Shown in pieces: positions 60,332 through 64,000 of a DNA stretch of 64,000 nucleotides. The stretch lies in NCBI GenBank assembly GCA_029532625.1, contig JARFXM010000010.1, positions 1,550,001-1,614,000 on the forward strand, read 5' to 3'. This DNA is from Lomentospora prolificans. Taxonomy: Eukaryota > Ascomycota > Sordariomycetes > Microascales > Microascaceae. Position numbers and translations under genes: made by a program. The stretch's first letter is position 1. Every line of letters begins with the position of its first letter. Under the pieces are notes generated by a model. The model was not told the origin of the DNA and did no database searches. It saw nothing but the letters and a program-made list of their open reading frames with translations.

Positions 60332-63114
60332 ATGCCCATAAATTCGCTGTCCCCCAGAAATTCGGGTTTCGTTCCCCTTGGAACCTCCAGGTCAAGGTCA
60401 GACAACATGCCCGACGACATCCCTCTCTCTACCGTCAAGAGCCGCGCGAGCTCCACTGGCGCTCGCAAGGCGAACCAGTCTGCTTCGCTTTCCGACTCGG
60501 GTGAGCTTGAGAAGAAGCGCAGCATCCTGCGCGGCGGACGCAGGAAGGCCCCGGAGGGGCCCAGTAGGACCGCGACCGGCGAAGAGATGAAGTTGAATGC
60601 TATGGGCAGGCTCTACACCAAGATCATCAACTTCGCTCCTCCCCTCCGTTACCTAGTTTACATTGTCCCCGTCGGACTGGCCCTGGCGGTTCCTCTGATC
60701 GTGCTTCCCTTGACCGACAACAAGGATGCCGTCCCCGTTGGACACAGGACGGATACCGTCGATGGTAAGGAGGTCCGCACTGAGGGTCCTCCCCTCTTCA
60801 AGGTCTTCCTATGGATCGAGATTGCCTGGCTTACGTTATGGGCCGGCAAACTCGTCGCCTTTCTTCTTCCCGCCCTCTTCATGTTCTTCTGCGGTGTCGT
60901 GAGCTCTGGGACTCGGAAATACGCCACAGTTCTTCGGAATCTTGTTCTCCCCCTGTCGTTCTTCTTCTGGGCTCTCGCCTCGTGGCTCACCTTCCGCGGT
61001 CTCTTCAAGGATTCCCTCAACGTTTCAATCACCTGGACCCACAATTTCGAGCGCGTGCTGGGCGCCTCCTTTGTCTCCTCGGCCGTCTACCTCGCCGAGA
61101 AGGCCATTGTCCAGCTCATTGGTATCTCGTACCACCAGCGTTCCTTTGCCAATCGTATTCACGACTCCAAGCACGAGATTCGCCTTCTTGGACTTCTTTA
61201 CGACGCCTCTCGCTCCTTGTTCCCCATGTATTGTCCCGAGTTCGCTGAAGAGGATTACATCATCAGCGACAGCATCGAATTGATCCTCCGCCAAAAGAAA
61301 GGTAATGGATCCGCCACGCCTATGCGCTTGATTGGGGACGTCGGTCGATTGGGTGACAAGGTCACCTCTGTTTTCGGCAACATTGCCTCTGAGATTACTG
61401 GAAAGCAAGTGTTTAATCCCAACTCTGCGCACTCAATTGTAGTCGAAGCCCTTGAGAAGATCAAGTCGTCTGAAGCTCTCGGAAGGCGAATCTGGATGTC
61501 ATTCGCTGTCGAAGACCAGGACAGCTTGCACTTGGAAGATCTGATCGAGGTCCTCGGTCCTGAGAACAAGGAGAGGGCCGAGGAGGCTTTCCTTATGGTT
61601 GACGGTGACGGCAACGGCGATATCAGTCTCGATGAGATGGTGCGCAAGGTTACAGAAATTGGAAAGGAGCGCAAGGCAATCAGCGAGGGCATGAAGGATA
61701 TCGGCCAGGCCCTCCAGGTCTTTGACAAGGTCCTCCTCTTCGTCGTCTTGCTGATTGTCATTTTCATCTTCCGTGAGTTAGCTCGGTTTCCGGGAGATAA
61801 TCTTGTACTAACCAAACCCCTGCAGTCGCCTTCTTCCAGTCCAGTTTCATCACAACACTCGCCACTGCCGGTACCGCCCTTTTGTCGCTGTCCTTCGTCT
61901 TCGCGGTCACCACCCAGGAGTTCCTTGGTTCCTGCATCTTCTTGTTTGTCAAGCATCCTTACGATGTTGGTGACAGGGTGGATATTGCGGCCAACGGCGA
62001 GAAGCTGACCCTTCAAGTCGAGAAGATCTCTTTGCTGTATACCGTCTTTGTTCGCATTGATAGGATGCAAGTCGTCCAGACTCCCAATATTCAGCTCAAC
62101 AACATGTGGATTGAAAACGTTACTCGAAGCAAGGCCATGAAGGAGTGTATTGACGTCAACATCTCGTACGACACCAGCTTTGAGGATATTGAGCTCCTTC
62201 GTGCCGAGATGGAGAAGTTTGTCCGTCACCCCGATAACTCGCGTGACTTCCAGCCCGACTTTGGCATTGGTGTTGGTAGCGTGGGCGACCTCGACAAGCT
62301 CAACCTCAAGGTTGTCATCAAGCACAAGTCCAACTGGCACAACGATGCCATCCGCGCCACCCGCCGCTCCAAGTTCATCTGCGCTCTTGCGGCCGCTCTC
62401 AAGAAGGTGCCCATCTACGGTCCTGGTGGGGGTGGCGAGGCTCTCGGCAGCGTTGGCAACCCTGCGTACTCTGTTACGGTGAGCGATGAACAGGCCGCTA
62501 AGAACCGCAAGGACGCCGACGACGCAAAGGAGGCCAAGCGAATGGTGCCTACCAACCCTCCCGAACCTCAAGCCACTGAGGAGGCTATCCACGCTCCTCC
62601 CGGCGGCGATGACTGGTTCAACCGTGACGACAACAGAACGCTAAACCCTCCTGAGCACACACGTGTCTCGCTCGACCGAGGCGACTCGGTCAGCGGTGAC
62701 TACATGAAGCGTAATGAGAGCCACAAGGGCTTAAGGAAGGCTGGCGAGGGCCTATCTTCGGGATCTGTCAATTCGAGGACCGGTCCCATGAGCGTCAACA
62801 CGGCGATGCACAGCTCAGTCGCCAGGTCAACCTCGCGCCGAACCTACGATGAAGAGGCCCAAGTCGGATCCCCTGCGTCGCCCCTCCAGCCTGGTGGCTT
62901 CATGCAGGCGCCTGTGGTAGGCGGCGTAATGCAGTCGTCGGCGTCAGGATACTCGGTCTACCCCATGGGCGCTGTCCAGGAGGTTCCCACCCCAGATACC
63001 CACCCGCTCCAGTCGAATCAGTACCAGTTCCCGGCACAGACCCAGACCCAATCCACCGGACAGCAACAACAGCAACAACAACCACAGCAACTGCAGCAAC
63101 AGCAACAGCAACTG

Positions 63115-63150
<36 letters not shown>

Positions 63151-63195
63151 GGTCAGATCCAAGGACGACCTCCCTTTACCGGGCCCCGGCGGTAA
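60332..63195 (+). CDS. MscS-type mechanosensitive channel with EF hand (Msy1/Msy2 family)
   Basis: Exons 60332-61772 and 61826-63195 give 936 aa. A Ser-rich cytosolic N-terminus with RS repeats is followed by about four membrane segments (YLVYIVPVGLALAVPLIVLP at about 108-130; then near 155-185, 205-225 and 240-262), an EF hand with canonical loop DGDGNGDISLDE at about 424-435, two more membrane segments (VLLFVVLLIVIFIF before the intron, ITTLATAGTALLSLSFVFAV after it), then the MscS core (FLFVKHPYDVGDRVDIAANG, MQVVQTPNIQLNNMWIENVT). Family knowledge: S. pombe Msy1 and Msy2 are endoplasmic-reticulum/nuclear-envelope channels that shape the Ca2+ response and survival after hypo-osmotic shock. 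The C-terminus is long and disordered with a near-pure Gln tract at about 893-922. The 53-nt intron has an ACTAACC branch point and lies between the pore-region helices. No break is seen. Confidence 0.93.
63061..63150 (+). repeat. CAG/CAA repeat encoding a polyglutamine tract
   Basis: About 30 codons, nearly all CAA or CAG with single CCA/CTG interruptions, near the C-terminus of the Msy-type channel. Mixed CAA/CAG use and interruptions point to a moderately stable tract; length may vary between strains. Confidence 0.9.
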
Positions 63196-63862
63196 ATGAG
63201 AAACTTTGACTCCCAATTTTCGAATCAAAGATAGGGGACTTTTTTTTTTCTTTTCTTTTTTAATGAAAGAGCGAAATAATGAGCCGCATAATCGAAGCAA
63301 AGTAGAGCTGGACCATTATTTCGCAAGCGATGAAACGAAATCAAACGCAAAGAATCAAAATGGAAACGAACACAGCACGCGCCCTGTTTTCTTTTGTCCC
63401 TTATAGACGTCATTTTTGCATTCACACAGAAAGTAGGAGAGAGAAAAACAAAACAAGCCTGGAAGGGCTGGGACAAGTGGTTCTCCAGCTTTTAATGAAA
63501 GACAAATCTCGTTGGAAGTCTGCCACGTTTGTTGGACCTGGAAGGGAAGGATAGGCACTTGGGCATGGAGTGTAATGATAAGGTGCATACTTGACTTGTA
63601 CTTAGATTCCGTCAAAAGTTATATATATATAAGGATGAATACTCGTTGAATCGAGACCGCGCTTTTCTCTCCGAGTTGCTCTAGGGACCTTATTTGTCTG
63701 TCTGTAGGCTGGGAAATCTGGCGCTTCTAGCGGCATGTTGTTTGGTACGTCTTCAAGGACATGCCTCTTGTGTCATCGAGTGCTCCCCGTGTATCCGTAT
63801 TATCCAGTTTTTCCATATCAGTGGCTATGCCCGCAAATGTCTTTAACTTTTACTCTCTCCAT
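63196..63862. other. Convergent 3' gap at the right end
   Basis: About 670 bases without a gene: A-rich runs in the first half, an (AT)n stretch near 63621-63631, then T-rich sequence. It should hold the 3' UTRs of the channel gene and of the minus-strand gene at the right edge. Confidence 0.5.
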
Positions 63863-64000
63863 TTAGCACACATGCTCGACCTTCTTGGGCGTAATGTCCC
63901 TGTCCCCGACCTCGGTCTTGAGCACCCTCCCGAACAGCTCGAGCAAGATCTCGAAGCAGACCTTGCTAACCTGGGGATCGTAGCGGCCCTTGCTCAGCTC
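63863..64000 (-). CDS. 3' end of an unrecognised gene (partial)
   Basis: On the minus strand the last 45 codons before a TAA at 63863-63865 read ELSKGRYDPQVSKVCFEILL, then a LELFGRVLKTEVGDRDITPK segment and a KVEHVC end. Codon choice (third-position G/C) and helical composition look like a genuine conserved protein C-terminus. The gene continues beyond the window and I do not recognise the family. Confidence 0.7.
   Translation of the reverse strand, partial: ELSKGRYDPQVSKVCFEILLELFGRVLKTEVGDRDITPKKVEHVC

Noticed and set aside
61255..62592. 445-codon open stretch antisense to the Msy-type channel
   Set aside because: Covers the intron and both channel exons without any sensible domain; a shadow of the real gene.
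1..64000. tRNA, 5S rRNA, CRISPR arrays and intact transposons
   Set aside because: Read-through for B-box-like GTTCGA words, 5S-like blocks, regularly spaced repeats and transposase or reverse-transcriptase motifs gave nothing convincing; a covariance-model search was not possible.

Overview
The window is nuclear DNA of a filamentous ascomycete (Pezizomycotina, most likely a Sordariomycete; I cannot fix the order). Evidence: genes carry short introns of about 50-100 nt with GTRNGT donors, CTAAC branch points and YAG acceptors; YAK1, eIF4G, Med2, Sds3-like, Abp2-like and AsaB-like proteins have filamentous-fungal architecture; intergenic DNA is long and rich in poly(T)/poly(A) and pyrimidine tracts. 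I predicted exon boundaries by eye. For every spliced gene the exon lengths sum to a multiple of three.

Layout. 1-132: possible 3' end of an unknown gene. 741-5382 (+): Aquarius/Cwf11-type spliceosomal helicase. 5383-12416: 7 kb without a gene, ending in a roughly 790-nt ATG-free leader. 12417-17310 (+): translation initiation factor eIF4G. 19120-22089 (-): THO complex subunit 1 (Hpr1/THOC1) whose C-terminus carries a guanylate-kinase-like domain. 23143-23880 (+): decayed TauD/2-oxoglutarate dioxygenase-like pseudogene. 25412-26659 (+): secreted GH5-family glycosidase. 27111-28389 (-): Mediator subunit Med2. 31339-33174 (+): three-RRM Pub1/TIA-1 protein. 38555-41875 (+): YAK1/DYRK kinase. 43156-44309 (-): RRM protein. 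45183-46904 (+): Sds3-like histone deacetylase complex subunit. 47426-48280 (-): AsaB/CmcJ-like oxidoreductase. 50133-52419 (+): ARS-binding protein 2-like protein. 53590-55726 (+): shattered NACHT-ankyrin NLR pseudogene. 60332-63195 (+): MscS-type channel with an EF hand (Msy family). 63863-64000 (-): 3' end of an unrecognised gene.

Most intact genes act in gene expression: transcription (Med2, Sds3-like), mRNP assembly and export (THOC1), splicing (Aquarius), RNA binding (Pub1-like, RRM protein), translation (eIF4G) and stress signalling (YAK1, Msy). Nothing shows that they are co-regulated; the two accessory genes that can be identified as decayed (dioxygenase, NLR) lie in the gene-poor gaps.

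The points most worth following are the THOC1-guanylate-kinase fusion with altered GMP-site residues; an in-frame candidate intron inside eIF4G; long leaders devoid of ATG before eIF4G, YAK1 and the Msy channel; a perfect 11-bp hairpin in the YAK1 leader; a T19 tract next to a THOC1 splice donor; and a GCTGGCTGG/CCAGCCAGC word recurring through the noncoding DNA.
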